From: Alistipes sp.
GTDB taxonomy: Bacteria > Bacteroidota > Bacteroidia > Bacteroidales > Rikenellaceae
NCBI GenBank assembly: GCA_017631255.1
Contig: JAGBTP010000031.1
Span: forward strand, 1 to 48,169
Reading direction: 5' to 3'
DNA: 48,169 nucleotides
Below the pieces are notes generated by a model, which searched no databases, was not told the origin of the DNA, and was given only the letters and a program-made list of their open reading frames with translations. Positions within the stretch are counted from its first letter, which is position 1; every line of letters starts with the position of its first letter. Below are positions 9,387 through 16,912 of this stretch, piece after piece. The position numbers and the translations under genes were made by a program.

Positions 9387-10616
9387 ATGAGAAGACTATT
9401 TCAACTGATAACACTATCGCTAAGCGCCACACTCCTGGTCGGTTGCTCAGCGTTGATGAACTCCTCGTCGTACGGCACCAACGACCTCTACCGCAGCAAT
9501 AACCGCACGGAGGTAGCCAACGACCTGCGCGCACAGGCCGAGGCTGAGAAGGCCGAAGCCGAGGCTCGTCAGGCAATGTGGGAGGCACGCCTCGCCGAGG
9601 CCAATGCCGCAAGTGCTGAGCAGGCATACTACGCCTCTACAAGCACACCATCCTACACATCGGTGGTGGCCGACACCTACGAGAGCGCCTACGCCCACCG
9701 CTTGCAGGGCTTCAACTCGCCTACATACAAGCTCCCATCGAGCTACTATAACCTTGCCACCAGCGACGCTATGTACTATGCAACGGCCTATGACCCAGCG
9801 CAGTACAACATTATGGTGTCGGGCGATCAGGTATGGGTCGAGCCTAAGTACATCACCTCGATGTTCGGATCGTGGGGCGCAACGAATGTATCGTTTGGCC
9901 TCTACGCCTCACCTTGGACCTTCGGCTGGAGCATCTATGTCGACCCATTCTACTACTCGTGGTGGGGCTACCCTCGCTACTCGTGGTACGACTGGAATTG
10001 GACCATCTGCTACGATCCATTCTTCTACCCATACTACCCAGGCTATTACCCCTATTACCCAGGTTATTACCCCTATCCAGGCTACTATCCTCACCACCCA
10101 GCCCCACACCATCCTCCACACCCACCACGCCCACATCACCCTCATCACCCACACCACCCAGGTATGGGTCCTGGCGGCGGTCCTGGCGGACACGGTGGCC
10201 ATCCGAATATGAATGGCGACCGTCGTCACTCGGCAGCGCGCTACACCTCGCCCACCTCGAACCGTAACTACGGCGGTGGCGTGCGCAATACCACCACCGA
10301 GGGTCGTCCCGACAACTCACGCGTGACATCTACGGGCATAAATAGCAGCAAGAATTCGCGCTACACATCGGGCGGCAGCAACAGCAGCAACCGAGGCAAC
10401 AACACCTCGCACAGCACCACAACACGCACCCAGAATAGCTCGAACAGCAAGAGCTCGAACAGCAACTTCCGCCAGTCATCTGGCTCGTCGACACGCAGCA
10501 ACAACTCTACGACTATCGGCTCGATGCGTGGTGGCTCATCGGGTGGCTCACGCACTGGCGGTGGCGGTGGTGGTGGTGGCGGCCGCATCGGTGGCACCAC
10601 ATCATCACGACGATAA
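9387..10616 (+). CDS. Low-complexity surface lipoprotein (Tyr/Pro, His/Pro, Ser/Asn and Gly tracts)
   Basis: The ATG at 9387 gives an N-terminus MRRLFQLITLSLSATLLVGC with a lipobox (LVGC, Cys20). A GTG at 9348 would put 13 extra residues before this signal and is unlikely. Next come an Ala/Glu-rich helical stretch (~45-75), then an aromatic-rich region with many Trp/Tyr residues. Repeated YYPGYYPYYPGYYP units lie at ~214-236, followed by a His-Pro block (~237-262). The rest is Ser/Asn/Thr/Arg-rich, ending in a poly-Gly tail. No known catalytic domain is visible. Such composition suggests a secreted or outer-membrane matrix, adhesive or metal-binding protein, but this is inference. A tetraloop hairpin follows the stop. 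Confidence 0.8.
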   Translation: MRRLFQLITLSLSATLLVGCSALMNSSSYGTNDLYRSNNRTEVANDLRAQAEAEKAEAEARQAMWEARLAEANAASAEQAYYASTSTPSYTSVVADTYESAYAHRLQGFNSPTYKLPSSYYNLATSDAMYYATAYDPAQYNIMVSGDQVWVEPKYITSMFGSWGATNVSFGLYASPWTFGWSIYVDPFYYSWWGYPRYSWYDWNWTICYDPFFYPYYPGYYPYYPGYYPYPGYYPHHPAPHHPPHPPRPHHPHHPHHPGMGPGGGPGGHGGHPNMNGDRRHSAARYTSPTSNRNYGGGVRNTTTEGRPDNSRVTSTGINSSKNSRYTSGGSNSSNRGNNTSHSTTTRTQNSSNSKSSNSNFRQSSGSSTRSNNSTTIGSMRGGSSGGSRTGGGGGGGGGRIGGTTSSRR

Positions 10617-10625
10617 CTTCTTACG

Positions 10626-10661
10626 CAGGGTGGCGGTGCTTCGGCATCGCAGCCCTGTTTT
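10626..10661 (+). terminator. Hairpin terminator with TTCG loop
   Basis: A 14-pair stem with one mismatch closed by a C(TTCG)G loop, followed by TTTT. It lies 10 bases after the lipoprotein stop. Confidence 0.6.
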
Positions 10662-10703
10662 GCTATAAACCAACATAAGTTTCACACCTTAAATTAGTTA
10701 GAT

Positions 10704-12413
10704 ATGAGAAAACTTTACACCATACTCGCATCACTGCTGCTGGGCGCATCGTCGCTCACCGCACAATCGTACGATGTTGGTGGCACCGTGCTCAACAACG
10801 ACATCATCGGCTGGTTCGACATCTATAACTTGTCGTTCACCTCGCACAACTACGGCACGGCGCGCTCAATGGCTATGGGTAACGCCTTTACGGCCCTCGG
10901 AGCCGATATGATTTCGGCATCGCTCAACCCCGCAGGTATCGGTATGTATGTCGACAGCGACTTCAGCATCACGCCAATGATGCAGTTCACCAAGAGCCAC
11001 ACCAAGGGCGGCGACGACTACTACGCCCCTGGCACGCCTAAGAGCCACCAGCGCTATCGCGAGGACCTCAACCGCTTCGGTATGTCGAGCGCCGGTGCAG
11101 TCTTCACCGTCCTCAAGAGCACAGGCGTCGTCACCAATATCAATGTAGGCTTTGCCTATAACCGCATCGCCGACTTCAACCAGAATATGCGCGTAGCCTC
11201 TATCGGCGAGAGCAGCGCCAACACTATCGCCAACCTCTTCTGCAATATCGGCAATGTCGACGGCCTTGTGACCAACGACGACGGCACTATGCCTTTCGGT
11301 GGCGACCCATTCTATTGGGGCTCGACGCTGGCATATAAGAATGGCGTTATCAACAAGGACGAGCAGGGCTGGTTTATCGACCGCATCGGCAGCGAGGCAG
11401 AGATCGACCAGTACAACGCCGTGCAGACGCGTGGTTCTATTGGCGAGTATGCCCTCACCATCGGCTTCAACCTTATGGATAAGATATATATAGGTGCGTC
11501 GCTTGGTCTCCAGAGCCTCGACTACCGTCGTGAGGTCTTCTATGGCGAGGACTATATCTACACCGAGGAGACATTGCCTACGGGTGAGGAGATACCCTAC
11601 CAGCTCACCTATATGAACTACCAGCAGAATAGCCACATCTCGGGTATGGGCGTCAACCTCAAGTTCGGTATCACTGCACGCCCCGTAAATTGGCTTCGCA
11701 TTGGCGTAGCCTACCACTCACCTACCTGGTACGACGCTAACTTCCAGTACGGCGGCTCGATGTGGTCCGAGACATATAGCGCTGGCAACAACCCCGATGG
11801 CTACGACCTCAACCGCAACGGCTACTTCCACGACGATGTTAGCTCTCCCGTCCTCACCGACGAGGGTCCTTACGGCTGGAACTTCCGCTCACCATCACGC
11901 CTGCTTACGGGTGTTGCCGTAACTATTGGCAGGCGCGTAATCCTGTCTGCCGACTACGAGCGTAGCTGGTACCAGACCAACCGCCTCGAGTCGTCACCTA
12001 TCCAGGGCCTTGCAAGCGGCTATACGCCCACCTTCAAGGATGTGTTCAAGGGTAGCAATACGGTGCGTGTAGGCGCTGAGGCCTACATCCTGCCCTTCCT
12101 TCCTATCCGCGTGGGATATATCTGGAACGGCTCAACACTGCGCGATGGCTATGAGGATATCGTAGCATCACACCCTATGGTTACGGAGCAGTGGTTCGCC
12201 ACCGCAGGCTTTGGCATCAAGTTTTCGGAGAGCCTCTACCTCGACTTTGCATACCAGTATGGCGTATCGAAGCAGAGCAAGTACCAGAGCTTCTACGGCT
12301 ACTATACCGACCGCGAAGGTAACACTGTCGACGATCTCACTACCGAAAGCCGCCTCTACTCCACCCACACGAACCGCCACCACGCCGTCCTCACCCTCGG
12401 CTTCAGGTTCTAA
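10704..12413 (+). CDS. Outer-membrane beta-barrel, OmpP1/FadL/TodX-like
   Basis: The protein has 569 residues with a signal peptide (1-20, cleavage after LTA). The first mature block contains GTARSMAMGNAFTALGAD followed by SLNPAGIGMYVDS, which closely matches the N-terminal hatch region of the FadL/OmpP1 outer-membrane transport family. The rest alternates aromatic and polar residues as expected for barrel strands, and the chain ends in LTLGFRF with the terminal Phe used as the BAM signal. FadL proteins import hydrophobic compounds. The substrate here is unknown. It is convergent with the DUF4252 gene and shares a bidirectional terminator with it. Confidence 0.85.
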   Translation: MRKLYTILASLLLGASSLTAQSYDVGGTVLNNDIIGWFDIYNLSFTSHNYGTARSMAMGNAFTALGADMISASLNPAGIGMYVDSDFSITPMMQFTKSHTKGGDDYYAPGTPKSHQRYREDLNRFGMSSAGAVFTVLKSTGVVTNINVGFAYNRIADFNQNMRVASIGESSANTIANLFCNIGNVDGLVTNDDGTMPFGGDPFYWGSTLAYKNGVINKDEQGWFIDRIGSEAEIDQYNAVQTRGSIGEYALTIGFNLMDKIYIGASLGLQSLDYRREVFYGEDYIYTEETLPTGEEIPYQLTYMNYQQNSHISGMGVNLKFGITARPVNWLRIGVAYHSPTWYDANFQYGGSMWSETYSAGNNPDGYDLNRNGYFHDDVSSPVLTDEGPYGWNFRSPSRLLTGVAVTIGRRVILSADYERSWYQTNRLESSPIQGLASGYTPTFKDVFKGSNTVRVGAEAYILPFLPIRVGYIWNGSTLRDGYEDIVASHPMVTEQWFATAGFGIKFSESLYLDFAYQYGVSKQSKYQSFYGYYTDREGNTVDDLTTESRLYSTHTNRHHAVLTLGFRF

Positions 12414-12543
12414 ATTCAAGCGGTGTTTATACGATTAGGGCTGTCAGTAGGTCACACCGTTGAGCAGCACGACCATTGCGTTGAAGCGTTCGCGAAGGTG
12501 GGTCACACATACTTATAATATATGTAGATGCTTTCATTTACAA

Positions 12544-12571
12544 CATCAGGGGAGCCACGGCTCCCCTGATG
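12544..12571. terminator. Bidirectional hairpin between convergent genes
   Basis: A perfect 13 bp inverted repeat, CATCAGGGGAGCC then GGCTCCCCTGATG, separated by two bases. It is placed between the 3' ends of the FadL-like gene (plus) and the DUF4252 gene (minus). Neither side has a long T run. Confidence 0.65.
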
Positions 12572-12604
12572 CGTTATTGTGTAATATGCGTTATTGTGTA
12601 GTAT
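12571..12604 (+). repeat. Two 17 bp tandem repeats next to the DUF4252 stop codon
   Basis: Units GCGTTATTGTGTAATAT (12571-12587) and GCGTTATTGTGTAGTAT (12588-12604) differ by one base and end 5 bases from the stop codon of the minus-strand gene. Confidence 0.9.
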
Positions 12605-12608
12605 ATCG

Positions 12609-13079
12609 TTAGCGGCGTTCGAGTGTGGCGATTTCACCGAGGCGTGAGGGTGGTATCTCGCCCGAAAGGGCTACCACCGAGGTGATGCCCTCGGTGTGAC
12701 TCTTGACCAAGATGATAAGCTCGGTATATACCTCGCCCCGCTTGATACCATAGACCTCGTTGAGCGCCTTGCCGTCGTCGTGCGTAGCGATATACTCCGC
12801 ACCCACATCGTTGATAATGGCCCGTGTGCGCGAGATGAGCGTAGGGGTATAGGCAGCGTTCTTGCTCTCGATTAACTCGATGTTATCGAGCATCTTAAAT
12901 GTCGTGCGCTGCTCCTTGGGGGCGAACGACGATGCCACGCCGATAAGGAAGTTGCCGACGCTCTCGTGCTTGACGCCGCTATTTTTTGCGGCCGCCTTAC
13001 CGAGTGTGACGATGGCTGGGATGGTGGCGTGAGCGCAAAGGGGCAGCAGCGCCGCAAGCAGCAGGATATATCTTCGCAT
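12609..13079 (-). CDS. DUF4252-like secreted protein
   Basis: The ATG at 13079 gives 156 residues beginning with MRRYILLLAALLPLCAHA, a signal peptide. A further upstream in-frame start at 13205 would lie beyond the -7 promoter element and is rejected. The C-terminal part has the pattern of the Bacteroidetes DUF4252 family: a short helix with FKMLDNIELIES, then VYTELIILVK, and a terminal SVVALSGEIPPSRLGEIATL motif. The function is unknown. Paralogues are usually periplasmic or outer-membrane associated. Confidence 0.78.
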   Translation of the reverse strand: MRRYILLLAALLPLCAHATIPAIVTLGKAAAKNSGVKHESVGNFLIGVASSFAPKEQRTTFKMLDNIELIESKNAAYTPTLISRTRAIINDVGAEYIATHDDGKALNEVYGIKRGEVYTELIILVKSHTEGITSVVALSGEIPPSRLGEIATLERR

Positions 13080-13105
13080 AGGGTAATGGTTATGGTTTCT
13101 AAGCA

Positions 13106-13113
13106 CAAATATA
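13106..13113 (-). promoter_or_regulatory. -7 element (TATATTTG) for the DUF4252 gene
   Basis: Perfect TAnnTTTG read on the minus strand, 26 bases upstream of the ATG at 13079. No TTTG at the expected upstream spacing. Confidence 0.55.
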
Positions 13114-13178
13114 TACAAAATGTCGTAATAGTCGCACGGTTCTGCCGCTGCGGGTGCGATTATTTCAAATAAAAGGGC

Positions 13179-13186
13179 TATCTTTG
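13179..13186 (+). promoter_or_regulatory. -7 element (TATCTTTG) for queD-polA
   Basis: Perfect TAnnTTTG located 34 bases before the queD ATG, in the divergent region with the DUF4252 gene. The -33 half is not obvious. Confidence 0.6.
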
Positions 13187-13220
13187 TAAGATAGTAGGAT
13201 AACAATTAAAAACATAGCAT

Positions 13221-13673
13221 ATGTCAGTAATACGACTTACCAAGGAGTTTACATTCGAGGCGGCGCACTCACTCGAGGGCTACGACGGCCTTTGTCGCGA
13301 GATTCACGGCCACTCGTACCGCCTTTTTGTCACCGTGAAGGGTGAGCCAGAGAGCAACGAGGCATCGCCCAAGCTCGGTATGGTGATGGACTTCGGCATC
13401 CTGAAGCGTATCGTCAACGAGCAGATTGTCGAGCGCCTCGACCACTCGTTTATGATGCGTCGCACGACGGAGGCCGAGGAGGTGGCCGATGTGCTCAGCT
13501 ACCGTTTCTCGAAGGTGGTGATGACCGATTACCAGCCTACCTGCGAGAATATGCTTGCCGACTTTGCAGAGCGACTGCTTGGTGCGCTACCCGAGGATAT
13601 CGAGCTATACTCGTTGCGCCTGCACGAGACAGCGACATCGTATGCCGAGTGGTTTGCCTCGGATAACTTCTAA
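13221..13673 (+). CDS. queD: 6-carboxy-tetrahydropterin synthase (PTPS/QueD family)
   Basis: Second step of queuosine/7-deazaguanine synthesis, converting dihydroneopterin triphosphate to 6-carboxytetrahydropterin. The protein has 150 residues. Zinc ligands are visible: His16 in FEAAHSL and His29/His31 in REIHGHSY. The nearby Cys25 (GLCREIHGH) is the catalytic cysteine position. The CxxxHxH spacing favours QueD over mammalian-type PTPS. A C-terminal LRLHETATSYAEW motif provides the conserved Glu. Its TAA overlaps the ATG of polA by one base (TAATG), suggesting translational coupling. Confidence 0.92.
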   Translation: MSVIRLTKEFTFEAAHSLEGYDGLCREIHGHSYRLFVTVKGEPESNEASPKLGMVMDFGILKRIVNEQIVERLDHSFMMRRTTEAEEVADVLSYRFSKVVMTDYQPTCENMLADFAERLLGALPEDIELYSLRLHETATSYAEWFASDNF

Positions 13674-16591
13674 TGCGTCGAGATATGCCTAAGAGCCTAT
13701 ACCTTATAGACGCCTACGCGCTCGTATTCAAGTACTACTACGCCTTTATGGGGCGCCCTATGCGCAGCCGTGACGGTATGAACACCTCGGTGGTCTTTGG
13801 CTTCACGAAGTTCCTGCGCGAGATACTCAGGCGCGAGAAGCCCGACCTTGTGGGTGTGGCGTTCGACCCCCCTGGTGGCTGCTTCCGCAGGGAGATGTTC
13901 GCTGAGTACAAGGCCAATCGTCCCCCCACGCCCGAGGATATCAAGCTATCGGTGCCATATGTCAAGCGCCTGCTTGAGGCTATGCGCATACCCATTCTCG
14001 AGGTTGCGGGCTACGAGGCTGACGATGTGATTGGCACGCTGGCAAAGCGTGGTGCGGCGGAGGGTTATAGCGTCTTTATGGTCACGCCCGACAAGGACTA
14101 CGGTCAGCTGGTGGGCCAGGGTTGCGTCATATACCGACAGAAGGGCGACGCCGTGGAGATTGTCGACAAGGCGGCCATCGAGGAGAAGTATGGCATCACC
14201 GAGCCGATATTGGTGCGCGACATCCTTGCACTCTGGGGCGATAGTGCCGACAACATACCAGGTGTGCCGGGCATTGGCGAGAAGGGAGCTACGAAGCTCG
14301 TGCGCCAGTGGGGCGAAGTGGAGAATATCCTCGCAAATGCCGAGGCCATAGGTGGTAAGACGGGTAAAAATATCGCAGAGTGGGGCGATAAGCTGCTCCT
14401 TGCCAAGCAGTTAACCACGATATGCACCGATGTGCCTATTGACTTCGATGCTGAGGCTTTGGCCGTGTCGGAGCCAAACTATGCCGAGTTGAAGGCTCTG
14501 TATTCGGAGCTTAACTTCTCGTCGTTCCTGCGTGATATCGAGAATATGGCACCTGTGGAGGAGGCACCTACCGCACCCGTTCAGGAGCCGCAGACGCAGC
14601 TTCAAGAGGTGGCGCGTGCCAAGGCTGAGGCCAAGCGCAGGGCGAGCCTCGAGGGTCAGGGTGACCTCTTTGCGGCATTTGGTGCCCCCGCAGAGGGTGG
14701 GACTACGGCGGCGGACGCGGCGGTGGCAGGCACAACAGATACCCTCATCGTTTCTGAGGTGGCAGAGATGGAGGGTCTTGATATTCAGACCATTGCCACT
14801 ACGCCGCATAACTACCGCACTGTGATGAGTGCCGAGGAGCTTAGCGCCGTATGTCGTGAAATTGAGAGCTATGATGAGCTATGTTTCGACACTGAGACCA
14901 CGGGTCTTGACCCAATAACAAGCCGCATCGTCGGCATCTCGCTCGCCGTAACGGAGGGCGAGGCGTGGTATGTGCCCTTCAATGTCGAGGGCAGCGAGGC
15001 CTATGCCGACATCCTGCGCCCAATCTTCGAGTGCGAGCGAATAACGAAAATAGGTCAAAATATCAAGTTCGACCTTATGGTGCTCCGAGGCATCGGCATC
15101 GAGGTGCGTGGCGTCAAGATCGACACGATGCTGCTGCACTACCTCATCGACGCCGAGTCGCGTCACAATATGGACTTCCTTGCAGAGCGATATTTGAACT
15201 ACCGCCCGATAGCTATCGAGACGCTTATCGGCAAGGGTGCCAAGCAGTTAACGATGGATATGGTGGGCATCGAGCGCGTGGCGGAGTACGCCGCCGAGGA
15301 TGCCGACATCACGCTGCGCCTCAAGCGCGTGCTATATCCCAAGGTCGAGGCACTCGGTATGATGGAGCTATACCACCGCATCGAGGAGCCTATGATTGAG
15401 GTGTTGGCCGATATGGAGCTTACGGGCGTGACCATCGACAGCGCAGCGCTCAAGGAGTATGCCGTTGAGCTTCGTGAGCTGCTCGCACGCCTCGAGGCTG
15501 AGGTCAGGGAGCTGGCTGACGAGCCTGCGCTCAACATCAACTCATCGCGTCAGCTGGGCGAGGTGCTCTTTGTCAAGCTGCGCATCACCGACAAGCCTAA
15601 GATGACCAAAACCAAGCAGTTCTCGACCGAGGAGGAGTACTTGCAGGGCTTCGCGCGTAGCTTCCCGATTGTGGAGAAGATACTCGAATATAGAGGCGTC
15701 AAGAAGCTGCTCTCGACATATGTCGAGGCGCTGCCAGAGCTGGTAAATAGGGTATCGGGACGCATACATACATCGTACAATCAGGCAGTTACGGCAACAG
15801 GACGCCTCTCGTCAACTAACCCAAACCTGCAAAACATACCTATACGCGACAATCTGGGCAAGCCTATCCGTCGTGCCTTTGTCGCCTCCGATGCCAACCA
15901 CACCCTCGTGGCGGCAGACTACTCGCAGATTGAGCTGCGCATTATGGCCCACCTTGCCGGTGATGAGTCGCTTATCGAGGCCTTCCGCCTTGGCGAGGAT
16001 ATCCACGCAGCAACAGCAGCACGCCTCTATGGCAAGCAGCCAAGTGAGGTGACATCGGACGAGCGTCGTCACGCCAAGACCGCCAACTTCGGCATCATCT
16101 ACGGCATCTCGGCATTTGGCCTCGCGCAGCGCCTCGACATCGCTAACCGTGATGCTAAGGCCCTCATCGATAACTACTTTGCCTCGTATCCAGGTGTCAA
16201 GGCATATATGGATGGTGCTATCCAGAGTGCCACTGCCAGCGGCTATGTCGAGACGATGTTTGGCCGCCGCCGCGTGCTGCGCGACATCAACTCGTCGAAC
16301 CGCACCGTGCGAGGTGTAGCTGAGCGCAACGCCATAAATGCCCCTATTCAGGGCTCTGCCGCCGACATTATGAAGCTCGCAATGGTAGAGATTGCCCGCC
16401 GCTTTAAGGCCGAAGGCATCGGCTCCAAGATGATTATGCAGGTACACGACGAGGTTGTAATCGACACCCTCAACACCGAGCTTGAGCTCGTTAGCCGTAT
16501 CGTCAAGGAGGCAATGGAGAGCGTAGCCGTACTTCGCGTTCCACTTGTAGCTGAAGTGAATAGCGGTACTACTTGGCTTGACGCACATTAG
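13673..16591 (+). CDS. polA: DNA polymerase I
   Basis: The 972-residue protein has three domains. The 5' nuclease domain (~5-290) carries the acidic cluster YEADDVIG and DKDYGQLV. A low-complexity linker (~291-384) follows. The 3'-5' exonuclease domain (~385-580) starts with CFDTETTG (406-411), so the proofreading acidic residues are kept. The polymerase domain has motif A DYSQIELR (749 on), motif B RHAKTANFGIIYG (799 on) and motif C MQVHDEVV (922 on). The start overlaps the queD stop. An alternative ATG four codons later (MPKSLYLIDAY) matches the family start equally well. Confidence 0.97.
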   Translation: MRRDMPKSLYLIDAYALVFKYYYAFMGRPMRSRDGMNTSVVFGFTKFLREILRREKPDLVGVAFDPPGGCFRREMFAEYKANRPPTPEDIKLSVPYVKRLLEAMRIPILEVAGYEADDVIGTLAKRGAAEGYSVFMVTPDKDYGQLVGQGCVIYRQKGDAVEIVDKAAIEEKYGITEPILVRDILALWGDSADNIPGVPGIGEKGATKLVRQWGEVENILANAEAIGGKTGKNIAEWGDKLLLAKQLTTICTDVPIDFDAEALAVSEPNYAELKALYSELNFSSFLRDIENMAPVEEAPTAPVQEPQTQLQEVARAKAEAKRRASLEGQGDLFAAFGAPAEGGTTAADAAVAGTTDTLIVSEVAEMEGLDIQTIATTPHNYRTVMSAEELSAVCREIESYDELCFDTETTGLDPITSRIVGISLAVTEGEAWYVPFNVEGSEAYADILRPIFECERITKIGQNIKFDLMVLRGIGIEVRGVKIDTMLLHYLIDAESRHNMDFLAERYLNYRPIAIETLIGKGAKQLTMDMVGIERVAEYAAEDADITLRLKRVLYPKVEALGMMELYHRIEEPMIEVLADMELTGVTIDSAALKEYAVELRELLARLEAEVRELADEPALNINSSRQLGEVLFVKLRITDKPKMTKTKQFSTEEEYLQGFARSFPIVEKILEYRGVKKLLSTYVEALPELVNRVSGRIHTSYNQAVTATGRLSSTNPNLQNIPIRDNLGKPIRRAFVASDANHTLVAADYSQIELRIMAHLAGDESLIEAFRLGEDIHAATAARLYGKQPSEVTSDERRHAKTANFGIIYGISAFGLAQRLDIANRDAKALIDNYFASYPGVKAYMDGAIQSATASGYVETMFGRRRVLRDINSSNRTVRGVAERNAINAPIQGSAADIMKLAMVEIARRFKAEGIGSKMIMQVHDEVVIDTLNTELELVSRIVKEAMESVAVLRVPLVAEVNSGTTWLDAH

Positions 16592-16619
16592 CATTGCGTA
16601 ACTTCGTGCGATTGCTTCT

Positions 16620-16750
16620 GATCTCTTGTCTGAAGGGGTTAGATTTGGCCTATCGCAAAAGAAACCACTCGGGGATAGTACAATGAAGTACAGCCCCGAG
16701 TGGTTTACTTTTTGGGATGGGCCGCAGATTGCAACCTACCACGAGAATTT
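16620..16750. repeat. MITE-like structured element, copy A
   Basis: Imperfect inverted ends GATCTCTTGT and ACGAGAATTT (each two mismatches from the consensus AATTTCTTGT/ACAAGAAATT). The central stem AAACCACTCGGGG pairs with CCCCGAGTGGTTT (16662-16706) around a loop holding two GTAC tetramers. Downstream of the hairpin is GGGCCGCAGATTGC, shared with the other copies. It directly abuts copy B. Confidence 0.8.
16662..16706. terminator. 13 bp hairpin inside element copy A
   Basis: Perfect 13 bp inverted repeat downstream of polA followed by ACTTTTTGG. It may act as the polA terminator, but the same position in the other element copies has no T run. Confidence 0.5.
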
Positions 16751-16912
16751 AATTTCTTGTCAGAGTACAACTAATTCACCTCCGATAAAGAAGTAAGCCC
16801 AGATGGATAGTACTTTGTGTACATTCCATTTGGGCTTACGATTGAGAGGCCGCAGATTGCGGCTTATCACAAGAAATTCACAAGAAATTCACAAGAAATT
16901 CACAAGAAATTA
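16750..16912. repeat. MITE-like structured element, copy B, ending on the kbl stop codon
   Basis: The left end is TAATTTCTTGT at 16750-16760. The right end is a run of four ACAAGAAATT units, the last (ACAAGAAATTA, 16902-16912) containing the TAA stop of kbl on the minus strand. The internal hairpin AAGCCCAGATGGA/TCCATTTGGGCTT is at 16795-16837, followed by TTACGATTGAGAGG and CCGCAGATTGCGG. The left TIR to first right TIR spans about 128 bp. It is identical in length and internal order to copy C. Confidence 0.85.
16868..16911 (+). repeat. Four 11 bp tandem copies of CACAAGAAATT
   Basis: Exact units at 16868-16878, 16879-16889, 16890-16900 and 16901-16911. Each is the terminal inverted repeat of the structured element, and the last overlaps the kbl stop codon. 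Confidence 0.97.

Noticed and set aside
16662-16838. Reading the element hairpins as simple polA and kbl terminators
   Set aside because: Three copies share long conserved flanks and inverted ends and lack a consistent T run, so a plain terminator does not explain them, although they may also stop transcription.
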